Below are positions 8,953-16,867 of a DNA stretch of 27,156 nucleotides, one piece after another. The translations under genes and the position numbers were made by a program. Each line of letters begins with the position of its first letter. Position 1 is the first letter of the stretch. This stretch comes from Aalborgiella sp031422495. Lineage in GTDB: Bacteria > Pseudomonadota > Gammaproteobacteria > Burkholderiales > Burkholderiaceae_C. A model generated the notes under the pieces. That model had not been told where the DNA came from and made no database searches. It saw only the letters and a list, made by a program, of their open reading frames with translations. The DNA lies in NCBI GenBank assembly GCA_031422495.1, contig JANPLX010000224.1:1-27156 (forward strand). The letters are read 5' to 3'.

Positions 8953-9960
8953 TCATGGTTTTGCTACAGAATTGTTTGAAACTATGTCAGCAGCGGCCAG
9001 CACCGCCCGCTCGCGCCACAGGGTTTTGACGTTGCTTTGCGTGTCGCGTTGCACCAAAGACTGCTCTTCCACCACGGTTTGCTCTAGGCGAATACGTCCG
9101 CTGACTTCAAAAAACCGCGTTGCCACGCTGTGCTGCGTCTCTTGCAGCTTGCCGCTCAAAGCGGGCACTTTGGTAGCTGCATCGGCAATACTGGGAAAGT
9201 GCGCACTTTCGCGGGCGGACACAGTTAGTTTCGCATCAGCCAGCTGTAAACCGGGGGCAACGGCATAGATCACCTCAGCGGCCGCCGTGTTGATATTCAC
9301 GGTGGTGCGCTCAGGTAGCAGTGTGATGTAGGGTGTGAGCTTGGCCAAGGTTGCAGGTCTTAGCCCCAACCAGGTCAACTGTCGTACCCGCTGCGGCATC
9401 AAGGGCGCCGTTGTCGGTGCATTTGTTTGAAGCGCATCTTTTAACTTGCTAACGAAGTCATCAAGCTCTGGCGCTGGCAAGTTCAGTAGCTCAAACAACC
9501 TTTTGAAGGCAGCAGCATCTGGCGCAGACACTTGTCCCGCACTGATCAAGTTAAACACATTCAGTTTAGATTGTGCATCCACCATACCACCTGATAAAAA
9601 TGCATCAACCTGCTCTTCAGCCGTCAAACCACCCGTGTTGTTCTTGTCAGCGGCCAAAAAGGTAGACAAACGCGACTCTTCCAGTGGTACAGCCCACGGC
9701 TCCGCCAGATGGTCGGTCGTCGCGGCGCGGCCATCAAGTCGCAAAATCAAGCGTGACCAGTCTAAAGCACCGATCAAGAGCCAGGCCACTTGCACGCGGC
9801 CGCGCTCGGCAATTTCAACTTCAACACTGCGCCACTGCTGCCACAGTGCCGCAGCGGCAAAGGTGGCAACCAAAGTCACGGTCAACATGGCGGACAGCAG
9901 CGCTGCACCCAAGTTGTGCTTTGGGCTAGGTTTGCGGTTGATTGATGCGTGCTTCATCAT
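8953..9960 (-). CDS. gspK: Type II secretion minor pseudopilin GspK
   Basis: 335 residues from the ATG at 9960, which overlaps the gspJ stop (ATGA). A TTG-started extension to 9990 is possible but would overlap gspJ by over 30 bases. The N-terminal helix (AALLSAMLTVTLVATFAAAALW, about residues 17-38) lacks the Glu at +5 found in other pseudopilins, which is typical of GspK. A large alpha-helical insertion follows with LNVFNLIS and the helix-hairpin-helix-like TTVNINTAAAEVIYAVAPGL. GspK caps the pseudopilus tip with GspI and GspJ. Two ATG codons are adjacent at the start, and either could be used. Confidence 0.92.
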   Translation of the reverse strand: MMKHASINRKPSPKHNLGAALLSAMLTVTLVATFAAAALWQQWRSVEVEIAERGRVQVAWLLIGALDWSRLILRLDGRAATTDHLAEPWAVPLEESRLSTFLAADKNNTGGLTAEEQVDAFLSGGMVDAQSKLNVFNLISAGQVSAPDAAAFKRLFELLNLPAPELDDFVSKLKDALQTNAPTTAPLMPQRVRQLTWLGLRPATLAKLTPYITLLPERTTVNINTAAAEVIYAVAPGLQLADAKLTVSARESAHFPSIADAATKVPALSGKLQETQHSVATRFFEVSGRIRLEQTVVEEQSLVQRDTQSNVKTLWRERAVLAAADIVSNNSVAKP

Positions 9961-10649
9961 CTGCCACCACCCAAGGTAGGGCGTCCCCAATCACGCGTGA
10001 TGTTGCCCACCAAGGCTTGCCCTTGTGCCAAAGTCAGCACCAAGCGAATACCGTCTGGCAATTTGGGCGCATTTAACCCTGCAACTGCTCCAACATCGAA
10101 GCTGCCTACGGCACTACTCCATACATTGTTGTTGTAGTAAAAAACTTGCCAAGCATCAATCGATGCAACTGATACTTCCCGTTTTCTGTCCGCTTCGTTG
10201 CCTTCTTTTGACCAAGTGAGTGCTTGTTGCCATGCAGATTGCAACTCTGCGCGCGTTTTGAGTGGTTCAGACTGCCAGCGCAGCCACGTTTTTTTATTGT
10301 CGACGGCACGCTGGCTCCACGCTACCACGCGAATGCTGTCGCCTTTGCCTCCATCTTCTGCATAATTTCTAGTCAAACGCAGGAGATCACCGTCGTATTC
10401 CAGGCCACTAACACCAGCAACGTTGGCTTGCAGGCTAATCGCATCTAAATCAGTTTGCCATTGCGATAAACCCGCTTGTAGTGCCAAAACGCCATCTGTG
10501 TTCGCTTGGGTTTGGCTTTGCACCCGTGTCATGCCATCAAGCCCTCGCCAGCTCAGCAAAGCCAACAAAGCCATCACCACCAACGCGACTAACAGCTCAA
10601 CCAGCGTGAATCCGCGTTGAATGCGATGCATAGGCAGCGACTTCTTCAT
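9957..10649 (-). CDS. gspJ: Type II secretion minor pseudopilin GspJ
   Basis: 230 residues from the ATG at 10649. The gspI stop and this ATG overlap by one base (TGATG), which argues against the TTG one codon upstream. The prepilin peptidase site RGFTLVELLVALV follows a short basic leader (cleavage after Gly, Phe+1, Glu+5), followed by a hydrophobic helix. The C-terminal domain contains GIRLVLTL near the end, typical of GspJ. It is a minor pseudopilin of the tip complex, processed and methylated by the prepilin peptidase GspO/PilD, which is not encoded in this window. Confidence 0.92.
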   Translation of the reverse strand: MKKSLPMHRIQRGFTLVELLVALVVMALLALLSWRGLDGMTRVQSQTQANTDGVLALQAGLSQWQTDLDAISLQANVAGVSGLEYDGDLLRLTRNYAEDGGKGDSIRVVAWSQRAVDNKKTWLRWQSEPLKTRAELQSAWQQALTWSKEGNEADRKREVSVASIDAWQVFYYNNNVWSSAVGSFDVGAVAGLNAPKLPDGIRLVLTLAQGQALVGNITRDWGRPTLGGGR

Positions 10650-11014
10650 CAAAACCGCCCCACAATGGTTGAGAGTTTGATGACGCTTCTGTCGCTCTTA
10701 TCGCCTTGAAAAACCTCAGTATCAACCCGCACGAAGCTGGGGTTAGGCGTTGTGCTCACCGTCATTTTTCCAAGCATCGTTTTACCCGCCTGCTCGCAGC
10801 TAAACGTGCTGTCGCCCGCGTTGGGCATGGCTTTGCTCAGGCGCACTTTGATAAGTTCGTTTTCCACGCACACTTGCCCCAAAAGCACGTCAGACAAACG
10901 CTGCGCATTGTTCACCAACGAATCCGTCGCACGCATGCCCGCCAAGAGTGCAATCGACACAATGCCTAAAGCGACCAGAACCTCAATCAGCGTGAAACCT
11001 TTTGCTTTTTTCAC
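10649..11014 (-). CDS. gspI: Type II secretion minor pseudopilin GspI
   Basis: 121 residues, the usual GspI size. The very short leader MKKAKG precedes the cleavage site KGFTLIEVLVALGIVS, with Glu+5. The first codon is GTG at 11014-11012, overlapping the gspH stop (GTGA), so translational coupling supports this start. GspI nucleates the GspI-J-K tip complex of the pseudopilus in the inner membrane. Confidence 0.92.
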   Translation of the reverse strand: MKKAKGFTLIEVLVALGIVSIALLAGMRATDSLVNNAQRLSDVLLGQVCVENELIKVRLSKAMPNAGDSTFSCEQAGKTMLGKMTVSTTPNPSFVRVDTEVFQGDKSDRSVIKLSTIVGRF

Positions 11015-11532
11015 TGGCTTTGGTTGCTAGATTTGATAGCAAAGGGCCGAATCCCGTCGGTCGACAGTGTCAAGCTGCGATCGGCATGCCGCAGCACCAG
11101 CTCTTGCTGCGCAATCACCGGCTCTGGCCCCAGTGCCAAGCGGCTGCTGGCGTCCACCATCGTCTCAATGTTCAGCCAAGTTTTCGGGTATTTCACCAAA
11201 TCTTCCATCTCACCGGTTGTGCTGTTTTTGATTTTCGCGGCACCTTCAAACTCAAAGCCACTGTCTGTCGGCTTCCAAGTGATCGCCAAACCACTGGCGC
11301 GTGACTGCGCTCGGGCTGAGTCTAGCAAGGCAGATAACCGCAGCGCTTCACGCTCTAGCGCCGTGGCTGAGGCATCTGGAATCGCCATCATCACACCCGC
11401 ACTGGCAATGGCGATGATGGCGACCACCACCATCAGCTCCATCAAGGTAAAGCCGCGCTCTTTCAAGTCGCTAATATTTAGGCGATGTTTGATGCTGTTG
11501 CTGGCCTTATTGCCAAGAGCCAATGTCCGCAT
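11011..11532 (-). CDS. gspH: Type II secretion minor pseudopilin GspH
   Basis: 173 residues from the ATG at 11532, which has a purine-rich GTGAGGGT sequence just upstream and overlaps gspG by 26 bases. Longer TTG- or GTG-started versions exist but overlap gspG further. The leader is followed by RGFTLMELMVVVAIIAIA (Gly/Phe cleavage, Glu+5). LSTDGIRPF near the C-terminus is a typical GspH ending. It is a minor pseudopilin linking the GspG shaft to the tip complex. The start is the least certain among the pseudopilin genes here. Confidence 0.88.
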   Translation of the reverse strand: MRTLALGNKASNSIKHRLNISDLKERGFTLMELMVVVAIIAIASAGVMMAIPDASATALEREALRLSALLDSARAQSRASGLAITWKPTDSGFEFEGAAKIKNSTTGEMEDLVKYPKTWLNIETMVDASSRLALGPEPVIAQQELVLRHADRSLTLSTDGIRPFAIKSSNQSQ

Positions 11533-11989
11533 TTTTACCCTCACCACCGGCCACGCCGTCAGCACCAAAACTCATCACATCAATCTCTTTGTTGACGCCT
11601 GGGTTCAAATATTGGTATGGCCGTCCCCATGGATCATTCGGCAGTTTTTCGATATAACCTTTCCAGTTACCGGGCGCGGGGCCAGCGGTTGGGCGGCTAG
11701 ACAGTGCTTGCAGCCCTTGCTCACCCGTTGGGAAATTTTGGTTGTCTAGTTTGTAAAGTTTCAGCGCTTGCATGATGTTGTTCACATCGGTTTTCGCCAC
11801 GGCCACACGCGCATCGTCGTCACGACCAATCACATTTGGCAAAATCACCGCCGCCAACACGCCAATGATGACCACCACCACCATCAGCTCAATCAGCGTG
11901 AAACCACGCGTCAAACTTTTCGCAAAGCGATGCTGAAAGCCCTTTAAGCTCTGCATAGCGTCTTGATTTTGAAATTTCTGCTGCAACAT
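11507..11989 (-). CDS. gspG: Type II secretion major pseudopilin GspG
   Basis: 160 residues. The prepilin site RGFTLIELMVVVVIIGVLAA is followed by PNVIGRDDDARVAVAKTDV and the conserved C-terminal half with DPWGRPYQYLNPG. The Ca-binding-loop region DVMSFGADGVAGGEGKNADIGSW ends the protein. These identify the major pseudopilin. The leader from ATG 11989 is long (about 29 residues). An AGAGG Shine-Dalgarno about 10 bases upstream supports this start over Met12. It is the first gene of the minus-strand secretion run and diverges from gspC across a 98-base spacer. Confidence 0.96.
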   Translation of the reverse strand: MLQQKFQNQDAMQSLKGFQHRFAKSLTRGFTLIELMVVVVIIGVLAAVILPNVIGRDDDARVAVAKTDVNNIMQALKLYKLDNQNFPTGEQGLQALSSRPTAGPAPGNWKGYIEKLPNDPWGRPYQYLNPGVNKEIDVMSFGADGVAGGEGKNADIGSWQ

Positions 11990-12012
11990 GTAAGTTCTAC
12001 CTCTTATATAGC

Positions 12013-12034
12013 CGTTAAATAGTCGTCAAATAGT
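12013..12034. promoter_or_regulatory. 11-bp tandem direct repeat in the gspG/gspC divergent promoter region
   Basis: CGTTAAATAGT and CGTCAAATAGT are adjacent 11-mers differing at one base, in the 98-base spacer between gspG and gspC. An 11-bp phase puts both units on the same face of the helix, as for tandem regulator sites. No regulator is identified and the function is inferred only from position. Confidence 0.3.
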
Positions 12035-12087
12035 CTTTTCAGACACCGATTTACAAATTAAATTCCAGATTCCATCATAATCGCCTT

Positions 12088-12891
12088 ATGAAGATTGCCA
12101 ACGCTCACGCTGGAACCAATACTTGGACTTTACGCACCTTTACATTCTTGGTATGGGTGGCGGTGGGGCTGTGCGCGGCGTATTGGGCGTTTAAATTCGT
12201 CACCACCAAACCCGTAGAAGCCACCGCTGCGATGGCCACTTCAGCCGTGGTGGTTGACTCAAAAGCCGTCGCCAAGCTTTTGGGTGCTACAGACAATATA
12301 GCTGCTAAACCGGTAAGTGCGCCTACTGTTAAATTAGCCCTCTTTGGACTAGCGACCACAGCCACTGGTCATGGCGTAGCCCTCATCGCCACCGAAGACA
12401 AACCCGCCAAACCTTACCGCGTGGGCGCCAAGGTCACGGACGACTTGGTCCTCAAATCCATCAGCAAGGTAGACGCCGTTTTGGCCGCTTCCATCACCGC
12501 GCCCGAAAGCCAAAAATTATCACTGCCAGACCGCAAACCCGCCACTTTTGTAGCAACAGCCGCAGCTTCGCAGAAGCAAGCGCCCACTGCCACCTTGCCT
12601 GCTACCAATAGTGCGACCCCAGCTTATCCCAATTCTGCAGGCACCCTTAACCCGGTCTTAGTCGAGTCTATGCGCCAGCCCCCCATCAGCCGTTTTGCCC
12701 CACGTGCGGCAGGTGTGGCGGCAGGTGCACCTCCAGGCGCACCTGCCATGCCAGTTCAAGCCCCAGTCAACCCCGCCATGCCAAGTACCATCAACCCCTC
12801 TGCCGCAGCATCCTCAGCCGCTACAGCCACCCCACAATCTGCCATCAGTCCCAAGTCCGATACAGCAACAGCTGAAGGCGTTGCTCGGTAA
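12088..12891 (+). CDS. gspC: Type II secretion system protein GspC (short form, Pro/Ala-rich C-terminus)
   Basis: 267 residues. A short cytoplasmic N-terminus is followed by a membrane helix (about 15-37, LRTFTFLVWVAVGLCAAYW). The homology-region domain holds VKLALFGLATTATGHGVALIA, KPYRVGAKVTDDLVLKSI and VDAVLA, the pattern that contacts the GspD N0 domain. There is no C-terminal PDZ domain. The last 100 residues are low-complexity Ala/Pro/Ser/Thr, as in other short GspC forms. It is divergently transcribed from gspG, so its expression is separable from the rest of the apparatus. Its position and the HR domain make the call firm despite poor overall conservation. Confidence 0.88.
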   Translation: MKIANAHAGTNTWTLRTFTFLVWVAVGLCAAYWAFKFVTTKPVEATAAMATSAVVVDSKAVAKLLGATDNIAAKPVSAPTVKLALFGLATTATGHGVALIATEDKPAKPYRVGAKVTDDLVLKSISKVDAVLAASITAPESQKLSLPDRKPATFVATAAASQKQAPTATLPATNSATPAYPNSAGTLNPVLVESMRQPPISRFAPRAAGVAAGAPPGAPAMPVQAPVNPAMPSTINPSAAASSAATATPQSAISPKSDTATAEGVAR

Positions 12892-12919
12892 TGCTCTTTT
12901 CTATGTAATTTAGACTCTT

Positions 12920-12970
12920 TTTGCTATAAATTTAATAGCTAATTAGTAAATAAATACGCCGGCTACAGCC
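12920..12970 (+). repeat. Interspersed palindromic repeat, intergenic copy after gspC
   Basis: TTTGCTATAAATTTAATAGC, a 10-base spacer, ATAAATACGCCGGCT and ACAGCC. It starts 28 bases after the gspC stop, upstream of the phosphoribosyltransferase-like gene. The two halves contain small inverted repeats (GCTAT/ATAGC and GGC/GCC). The rest of the 171-base gap (12892-13062) shows no other clear feature. Confidence 0.9.
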
Positions 12971-13062
12971 ATTTATATGCTCCTACAGCGTCATAATTCA
13001 CGCATATGCTGTAAAAAGCACAAAAGCAGCTTTAAAACAGACCTCGCAGCTACAATTAACAC

Positions 13063-13785
13063 ATGCAAACCCCCAAAGCGCACCGCAAACCTTGGACTAT
13101 CGTTTTTCCGGATGTTTGGATTCACGCTGACGAATCGGCCGTAAAACGCCACCCAAATTACATGCTCGCAAAATCGGGCGATACTGATCAGGCGGCTTTG
13201 CTGGTGAATGCGTTGATAAATACAGCCGTTATTGAGCAAATGCGCAGTTTGCAGAGTTTTTCGCCCATTTTGATCAGCGTACATGCTGAGGAGGAAATGG
13301 GTAAAAACGCGATTCCTGAGGTTATGGCGGACATATTGTCTGCTGCGCTTGGTTGGCCAACTGAGCCTGATGTGGTGCAAGCCAATGTGGTGAACCACAC
13401 TGGCGCAGACGGGTTCTCGCGAATGGCGCGGCAGGCTGTATTTGCTGGAAACATCGTGGCGGGCAGTAATTACGTCATTGTGGATGATTTTATTGGGCAA
13501 GGCGGCACGGTGGCGAACCTGCGGGGGCATATTGAAACTTTAGGTGGCAAGGTCTTGGCGGCCACTGTGTTGACGGGAAAGCCGTTTTCGGCAAAACTTA
13601 GCTTGTCTGCATCGCAGTTGGCGCTATTGAGAGAAAAACATGGGAACAATGGAAATGGGATCGAAACTTGGTGGATTGACTACTTCGGATTCGGCTTTGA
13701 CTGCCTCACAGAGTCAGAAGCGCGCTACCTCATCCGCACCCCGGATGCTGAGCACATCCGAGATCGCATCATTGCGTCAACATAA
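13063..13785 (+). CDS. Phosphoribosyltransferase-like protein
   Basis: 240 residues. The segment YVIVDDFIGQGGTVANLRGHI (about 137-156) matches the type I phosphoribosyltransferase PRPP-binding motif: two acidic residues followed by a Gly/Thr loop. VLAATVLTGKPF follows as the next strand. An N-terminal PRTase core is less obvious, and the C-terminal tail (LTESEARYLIRTPDAEHIRDRI) is not part of the classical enzymes. I cannot assign a nucleobase or pathway. It stands alone, with no obvious Shine-Dalgarno before the ATG, and faces the convergent MBL gene. Solitary PRTases of this kind can occur on mobile DNA, but no mobility gene is visible here. Confidence concerns the fold and not a reaction. 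Confidence 0.7.
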   Translation: MQTPKAHRKPWTIVFPDVWIHADESAVKRHPNYMLAKSGDTDQAALLVNALINTAVIEQMRSLQSFSPILISVHAEEEMGKNAIPEVMADILSAALGWPTEPDVVQANVVNHTGADGFSRMARQAVFAGNIVAGSNYVIVDDFIGQGGTVANLRGHIETLGGKVLAATVLTGKPFSAKLSLSASQLALLREKHGNNGNGIETWWIDYFGFGFDCLTESEARYLIRTPDAEHIRDRIIAST

Positions 13786-13881
13786 GCAGGATGTGGCACG
13801 ACACATGCAGAATAAGTTACTGTTGAATAAAAAAAACGATATTAATTTAGTAGCACCTTAGGCAATAAACACGTCAGTTAG

Positions 13882-13907
13882 AGTCATTTTCACGCCTTAA
13901 AATGACT
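13882..13907. terminator. Hairpin between convergent genes (possible weak terminator)
   Basis: AGTCATTTT (13882-13890) and AAAATGACT (13899-13907) form a perfect 9-bp stem with an 8-base loop, between the convergent phosphoribosyltransferase-like and MBL genes. It is AT-rich and lacks a long T-run, so termination is only plausible. The remainder of 13786-13952 shows no other feature. Confidence 0.3.
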
Positions 13908-13952
13908 GTTTCCAAGTGGTTTTACTGAAAAGCGCAATTATTCCCGTTTTAT

Positions 13953-15074
13953 TCAGGCCAGACTAAACCGATAAATCCCATCGGTGCAAAACTCGCGCTT
14001 TAATTCACCTTTAAACCACAAAAAGTGCAAATGTGCGATCACTTCACCCATGGCGAAGGTGGTTTGGTGCAAATCTAGCTCTCGCTTGAACATCACGGGC
14101 AGCACGTCGGCGGCGCTGCTGGGTCGCTCGGTGCAGGTGTCGCGCACTTCGGTTAAGCGCTCGGCGTGGTGGTCGTGCAATTGTTGGATGCGTTCGTGAA
14201 TGCCGACAAAGGGCTTGCCGTGCGATGGCAGGGTGAGGGTGTCTGGCGCGCAGGGGGCGAATTTGTCGATGGAGTCTAAAAACAGTTGCAGCGCATTGGA
14301 CTCGGGCTCGGTGTTGTAAACGCTGACATTGGTGGAGATGCGCGGCAGCATCATATCGCCACCTATTAAGATTTTGGACGCTTCACAATACAGCGCGATG
14401 TGCTCGGGCGCATGGCCGTAGCCGCTGATGCAGCGCCACTCTCTGATGTTATTTTTGCTACCAATTCGGATGATGTCGCCATCCATCATGCGGCGGTAGC
14501 TGCGTGGTATGTCTGGCACCAGGCTGGTGAAGTAGTTTGAGCGGGCTTTGAGCTTTTCTTGAGAAACGAGGTCAACCAAGCCGTGTTTGGCAAAAAACTG
14601 GGCGCTTTCCAGACCGTCAAACCCCGAGTTTGGCGCGCAAGCCATGCGCACCACGTGGTAGTCCATGCCGCTCATCCACAGCGCCACCCCCCAGCGCTCG
14701 CACAGCCAATGCGCTAGGCCGACGTGGTCGGGGTGCATGTGGGTGACGATGACGCGGATGATGGGTAAGCCTTCCAGCGCGTTGACAAACACTTGCTCCC
14801 ACTGCGCGCGCGATTCGGGTCTGTCAATGCAGCAGTCCACCACGGTCCAGCCGTCCTGGCCGTCCAAGTTATCTCGCAAGAGCCATAAATTGATGTGGTT
14901 CAGCGCAAAAGGCAAACCGATGCGTAGCCATTTCACGCCGGGTGCAACGACGACGGCATGGCCAAAGTCAGGCAGCGTCTCGCCCAACGGGTAATGCAGT
15001 TTGCGTTCCAGCTCGTTCATGGGGCTGGAGACGTAGGGTTTAGCGTCGGGCTTTTCAGTTGTTTTTTGCGTCAT
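13953..15074 (-). CDS. MBL-fold metallo-hydrolase
   Basis: 373 residues. The metal-binding motif THMHPDH gives His112, His114, Asp116 and His117. His221 (GYGHAPEHIAL), Asp240 (IGGDMMLPRIS) and His285 (LPSHGKPF) complete the set of dinuclear zinc ligands of the metallo-beta-lactamase superfamily. The N-terminal part resembles glyoxalase II / LACTB2-like hydrolases acting on thioesters or related substrates. The substrate is unknown. It diverges from the MerR-type regulator gene with an 88-base spacer that holds a palindromic operator, so it is probably controlled by that regulator. If the regulator is LiuR-like, a link to branched-chain amino acid or acyl-CoA catabolism is a reasonable inference. 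Confidence 0.9.
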   Translation of the reverse strand: MTQKTTEKPDAKPYVSSPMNELERKLHYPLGETLPDFGHAVVVAPGVKWLRIGLPFALNHINLWLLRDNLDGQDGWTVVDCCIDRPESRAQWEQVFVNALEGLPIIRVIVTHMHPDHVGLAHWLCERWGVALWMSGMDYHVVRMACAPNSGFDGLESAQFFAKHGLVDLVSQEKLKARSNYFTSLVPDIPRSYRRMMDGDIIRIGSKNNIREWRCISGYGHAPEHIALYCEASKILIGGDMMLPRISTNVSVYNTEPESNALQLFLDSIDKFAPCAPDTLTLPSHGKPFVGIHERIQQLHDHHAERLTEVRDTCTERPSSAADVLPVMFKRELDLHQTTFAMGEVIAHLHFLWFKGELKREFCTDGIYRFSLA

Positions 15075-15092
15075 AATCGGTCGAATTAGTGA

Positions 15093-15114
15093 TTGACCTT
15101 TACGTAAACGTCAA
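15093..15114. promoter_or_regulatory. 22-bp palindromic operator, LiuR/MerR-type
   Basis: Half-sites TTGACCTTTAC and GTAAACGTCAA are inverted repeats differing at one base pair, centred between 15103 and 15104. The core TTTACGTAAACG resembles the described proteobacterial LiuR binding motif (recalled, not looked up). It lies in the spacer between the divergent MBL and MerR genes, 19 bases from the MBL start codon and 48 from that of the regulator, consistent with control of both. Confidence 0.75.
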
Positions 15115-15162
15115 TCTTGGGAGTCATCTTAACCTAAGTGGTTTTATAAATAGTATTAATTC

Positions 15163-15588
15163 ATGAGCGTTCAGTACACCATCAGCGACTTGGCCAAAGA
15201 GTTTGACCTGACCACGCGGGCGATCCGGTTTTACGAAGACATGGGTTTGCTTCGCCCGCAGCGCGAAGGCGTCGGTGGTCGCAGCCGCGTGTACAGCGCC
15301 AGAGACCGCACTCGGCTCAAGTTGACCTTGCGAGCAAAACGCTTGGGTTTGTCGCTCACCGAGGCGAAAGACATCATCGACCTGTACGACAGCCCGCGCG
15401 ACACGGGTGTGCAATTGCAAAAGTTTTTGTCAGTCTTGGCTACGCACAAGCTAGAGCTTGAGGAGCAAATGACGGATTTGCAAGCCAACTTAGACGAAGT
15501 AAAAACGCACGAGAAAGAAGCCAAAGCCTTGCTCAGTAAACTTGATAACAAGTCAGCTATGAAGGCACCAAGCAAGGCTTCAAAGTAG
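15163..15588 (+). CDS. MerR-family transcriptional regulator, LiuR-like
   Basis: 141 residues. The winged helix-turn-helix occupies about residues 5-75: TISDLAKEFDLTTRAIRFYEDMGLLRPQR, then SRVYSARDRTRLKLTLRAKRLGLSLTEAKDII. A coiled-coil dimerization helix follows (about 90-130). There are no conserved Cys residues for metal sensing, which argues against a metal-responsive MerR. The N-terminus is close to LiuR of proteobacteria, which controls leucine/isovalerate degradation. The palindrome at 15093-15114 fits that assignment, but no liu genes lie in this window. Its stop is one base from the convergent dctM stop, leaving no room for a separate terminator. Confidence 0.85.
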   Translation: MSVQYTISDLAKEFDLTTRAIRFYEDMGLLRPQREGVGGRSRVYSARDRTRLKLTLRAKRLGLSLTEAKDIIDLYDSPRDTGVQLQKFLSVLATHKLELEEQMTDLQANLDEVKTHEKEAKALLSKLDNKSAMKAPSKASK

Positions 15589-15589
15589 C

Positions 15590-16867
15590 CTACTTTTTAT
15601 AAACCAAATCGCGTAAAAACAAGCTCAATTCGGGCACATACGTCACCACCATCAAGCAGCCCAAAATCACCAAAACAAAGGGCAGCAAATAGGGGATGAT
15701 GCGGTCTAGCGAGATTTTGGCCACGGTGCAGGCGGCAAACAAATTGACGCCAAAAGGCGGGGTGATCATGCCCAGTGCCAAGTTCACCACCATCACCAAG
15801 CCGAAGTGAATCGGGTCAATGCCAAAGTGCACCGCTACGGGTGCCAAAATCGGTGCCAGCACGATGATGGCAGCGCTGGTTTCAATGAACATACCAATGA
15901 TGAACAAGGCAGCGTTGACACCCAGCAAAAAGTAAAATGGTGTCTGCAGAGCCTCTTTGAGAAACACGCCAATCGCATCCGGCACGCCGGCGCGGGTGAT
16001 CAAAAACGCAAACAAACCCGCATTAGCGATGATGAACATGATCACCGCGCTGGAGATCACGGATTTGCGCAAAATGGGGTACAAGCTTTTGAAGTTGATT
16101 TCGCGGTAAATCACCGTGCCGACCACCAAGGCATAAAAAACCGAAACGGCTGAGGCCTCTGTCGGCGTGAAAATACCGCCGTAAATGCCACCCAAAATAA
16201 TCACCGGCATCAACAGCGCCCAGCCAGCTTGCCAGGTCGCTTTGCCAAAGCTCAAGCGGCCATCGCCATCGTTTTTGCCCCACCCTTTGAAGCGGCAATA
16301 AATATGCACAAACAACATCAGCGCAACGCCAATAAAAATACCCGGCCCAAAGCCAGCGATGAACATCTCGCCGATCGACACCTCCGCACTCACGCCGTAC
16401 AAAATCATCGGGATACTGGGCGGAATGATCACACCCAGCTCGGCGCTGGTGGCTTGCAGCGCGGCTGCAAAGGGTGTCGGGTAGCCGTGTTTGATCAACG
16501 CAGGAATCAAAATCGCACCAATCGCAAACGTGGTGGCGACAGATGATCCTGATACCGCTGCAAAAATCATGCAAGTGAGCACACACGTCATCGGCAAGCC
16601 GCCTTGCACACCGCCCACGATAGATTTGGCAAACTCCACCAATCGGCGCGAGATACCTCCGGTTTCCATGATGTTGCCCGCCAAGATAAAAAATGGAATC
16701 GCTGCCAGTGGAAACTTGTTCATGGCGTTGAACATTTCTTTGACCGAAATCAGCATATTCGCATTGCCAATTTGTATGCCCACCATGGATGCCAAGCCAA
16801 TCGACACCGCCACAGAAATGGTGAGTGCAAAGCACAGCACCATGGTGATAATCATGATGGTGCTCAT
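15590..16867 (-). CDS. dctM: TRAP transporter large permease, DctM-like
   Basis: 425 residues from the ATG at 16867, which overlaps the dctQ stop (ATGA). A longer upstream reading frame exists but runs through dctQ and is not credible. About twelve hydrophobic segments are visible. Family motifs include IPFFILAGNIMETGGISRRLV, GSSVATTFAIGAILIPAL, GVIIPPSIPMILYG and the C-terminal GMITPPFGVNLF. It forms the ion-coupled channel subunit of a tripartite ATP-independent periplasmic transporter and uses a sodium or proton gradient. The substrate class (C4-dicarboxylates or other organic acids) is not readable from the permease. Confidence 0.94.
   Translation of the reverse strand: MSTIMIITMVLCFALTISVAVSIGLASMVGIQIGNANMLISVKEMFNAMNKFPLAAIPFFILAGNIMETGGISRRLVEFAKSIVGGVQGGLPMTCVLTCMIFAAVSGSSVATTFAIGAILIPALIKHGYPTPFAAALQATSAELGVIIPPSIPMILYGVSAEVSIGEMFIAGFGPGIFIGVALMLFVHIYCRFKGWGKNDGDGRLSFGKATWQAGWALLMPVIILGGIYGGIFTPTEASAVSVFYALVVGTVIYREINFKSLYPILRKSVISSAVIMFIIANAGLFAFLITRAGVPDAIGVFLKEALQTPFYFLLGVNAALFIIGMFIETSAAIIVLAPILAPVAVHFGIDPIHFGLVMVVNLALGMITPPFGVNLFAACTVAKISLDRIIPYLLPFVLVILGCLMVVTYVPELSLFLRDLVYKK

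Noticed and set aside
11023..11068. Possible further coding copy of the interspersed repeat at the gspH 3' end (GGTTGCTAGATTTGATAGC)
   Set aside because: Half A is two bases short, half B needs an indel, and the encoded LSTDGIRPF is ordinary conserved GspH sequence.
12287..12342. Weak resemblance to the interspersed repeat within gspC (TAGCTGC and GTGCGCC motifs)
   Set aside because: Neither half reaches a convincing match and the spacing is not preserved.
13640..13861. Reading frame of 73 codons overlapping the end of the phosphoribosyltransferase-like gene and running past it
   Set aside because: No Shine-Dalgarno, about two-thirds of it is out of frame inside a convincing gene, composition is Ser/Thr/Lys-rich without a recognisable motif; most likely chance.
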